From contig CAKZQC010000033.1 in the NCBI GenBank assembly GCA_937139495.1, forward strand, positions 1 to 32,331: a stretch of 32,331 bases of DNA, in the 5' to 3' direction. The notes below the pieces were generated by a model, which was given only the letters and a program-made list of their open reading frames with translations, searched no databases and was not told where the DNA came from. The translations under genes were made by a program, and so were the position numbers. Origin of the DNA: an uncultured Saprospiraceae bacterium. GTDB lineage: Bacteria; Bacteroidota; Bacteroidia; Chitinophagales; Saprospiraceae. Below, in pieces: positions 32,001-32,331 of the stretch (position 1 is the stretch's first letter; every line of letters begins with the position of its first letter).

Positions 32001-32331
32001 ATGAAAATCCCCACAGTCAAAGGTGTCATCGATCGTCGTATTCTCGCCAATTACCATATCGATCCCGCTGTTATGGCGAAAGTACTGCCAGCACCCTTTC
32101 GGCCGAAAATAGTCAATGGCTATGCTATTGGTGGAATTTGTCTCATTCGCCTTACTGATGTTAAACCAAAGGTCTTACCATTTCTCTGTGGAATTAACTC
32201 TGAGAATGCCGCACATCGCATCACTGTTGAATGGGATGATAATGGAGCGCTAAAAGAAGGCGTTTACATCCCTCGTCGAGATACTAATTCCAAACTGAAC
32301 TCTTTAGCGGGTGGCAGAATTTTTCCAGGTC
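32001..32331 (+). CDS. DUF2071 family protein (partial, runs off right edge)
   Basis: The first 110 residues are visible and match DUF2071, a family related to the acetoacetate decarboxylase fold (YqjF-like). Typical stretches are IDRRILANYHIDPAVMAKVL, APFRPKIVNGYAIGGICLIR and VEWDDNGALKEGVYIPRRDT. Family function is not established. The reading frame is still open at the window end, so the C-terminal half is missing. It follows the McsB-like gene by 109 bases on the same strand, with its own Shine-Dalgarno site. Confidence 0.85.
   Translation, partial: MKIPTVKGVIDRRILANYHIDPAVMAKVLPAPFRPKIVNGYAIGGICLIRLTDVKPKVLPFLCGINSENAAHRITVEWDDNGALKEGVYIPRRDTNSKLNSLAGGRIFPG

Overview
Most of this window (about 1-30,240) looks like a chromosomal segment of a gliding member of the Bacteroidota, possibly of the Saprospiria/Cytophagia type. 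The evidence is GldF/GldG gliding-transporter subunits, promoters of the form TTG-N19-TAnnTTTG, almost no Shine-Dalgarno sequences, a TPR-CHAT protein with a signal peptide, and AT-rich intergenic DNA with strong hairpin terminators. The genus cannot be settled from the sequence alone. From about 30,300 the character changes: an McsA-like and an McsB-like gene and a DUF2071 gene appear, two of them with recognisable Shine-Dalgarno sites. They follow what looks like the cut 5' end of a leftward gene. This is either a horizontal-transfer junction or a chimeric assembly join.

Layout. 1-454: non-coding DNA with a leftward promoter at the edge and a perfect 27-bp inverted repeat. 455-4550: thioredoxin, converging on imidazolonepropionase (hutI); a divergent LutB-type iron-sulfur protein; then an ECF sigma factor with a small putative anti-sigma partner. 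4603-8183: a bidirectional terminator, a large secreted or membrane-anchored TPR-CHAT protein on the minus strand, and a 376-bp regulatory region with several palindromes. 8184-10172: iron-sulfur assembly operon iscS-iscU-iscA. 10387-13534: DUF427 protein, EgtB, EgtD and an Asp/Glu racemase-like protein, which form an ergothioneine-type cluster. 13543-16853 (minus): GldG, GldF and a secreted protein of unknown function. 17256-21951 (minus): alaS, a secreted thioredoxin-SPOR fusion and a PfkB-family kinase. 22212-22654: tRNA-Asn with a textbook promoter and terminator, then rpsU.

22998-26922 holds the least explained part: two adjacent genes with no recognisable family. The second encodes a 962-residue protein with nine tandem 49-residue repeats. 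Alternate repeats carry an EF-hand-like DxNxDG loop, so the acidic loops recur every 98 residues exactly. 27033-30280 is a minus-strand run: a DUF4279-like protein, a HisC-like aminotransferase whose PLP lysine is replaced by glycine, a flavin reductase-like protein, and the C-terminal piece of an unknown protein that ends at the suspected junction. The McsB-like protein beyond the junction has also lost its family's nucleotide-binding and catalytic motifs.

Main candidates for undescribed biology: the 331-aa/962-aa gene pair, the lysine-less HisC-like protein, the racemase-like third gene of the ergothioneine cluster, and the intact-McsA/degenerate-McsB pair.
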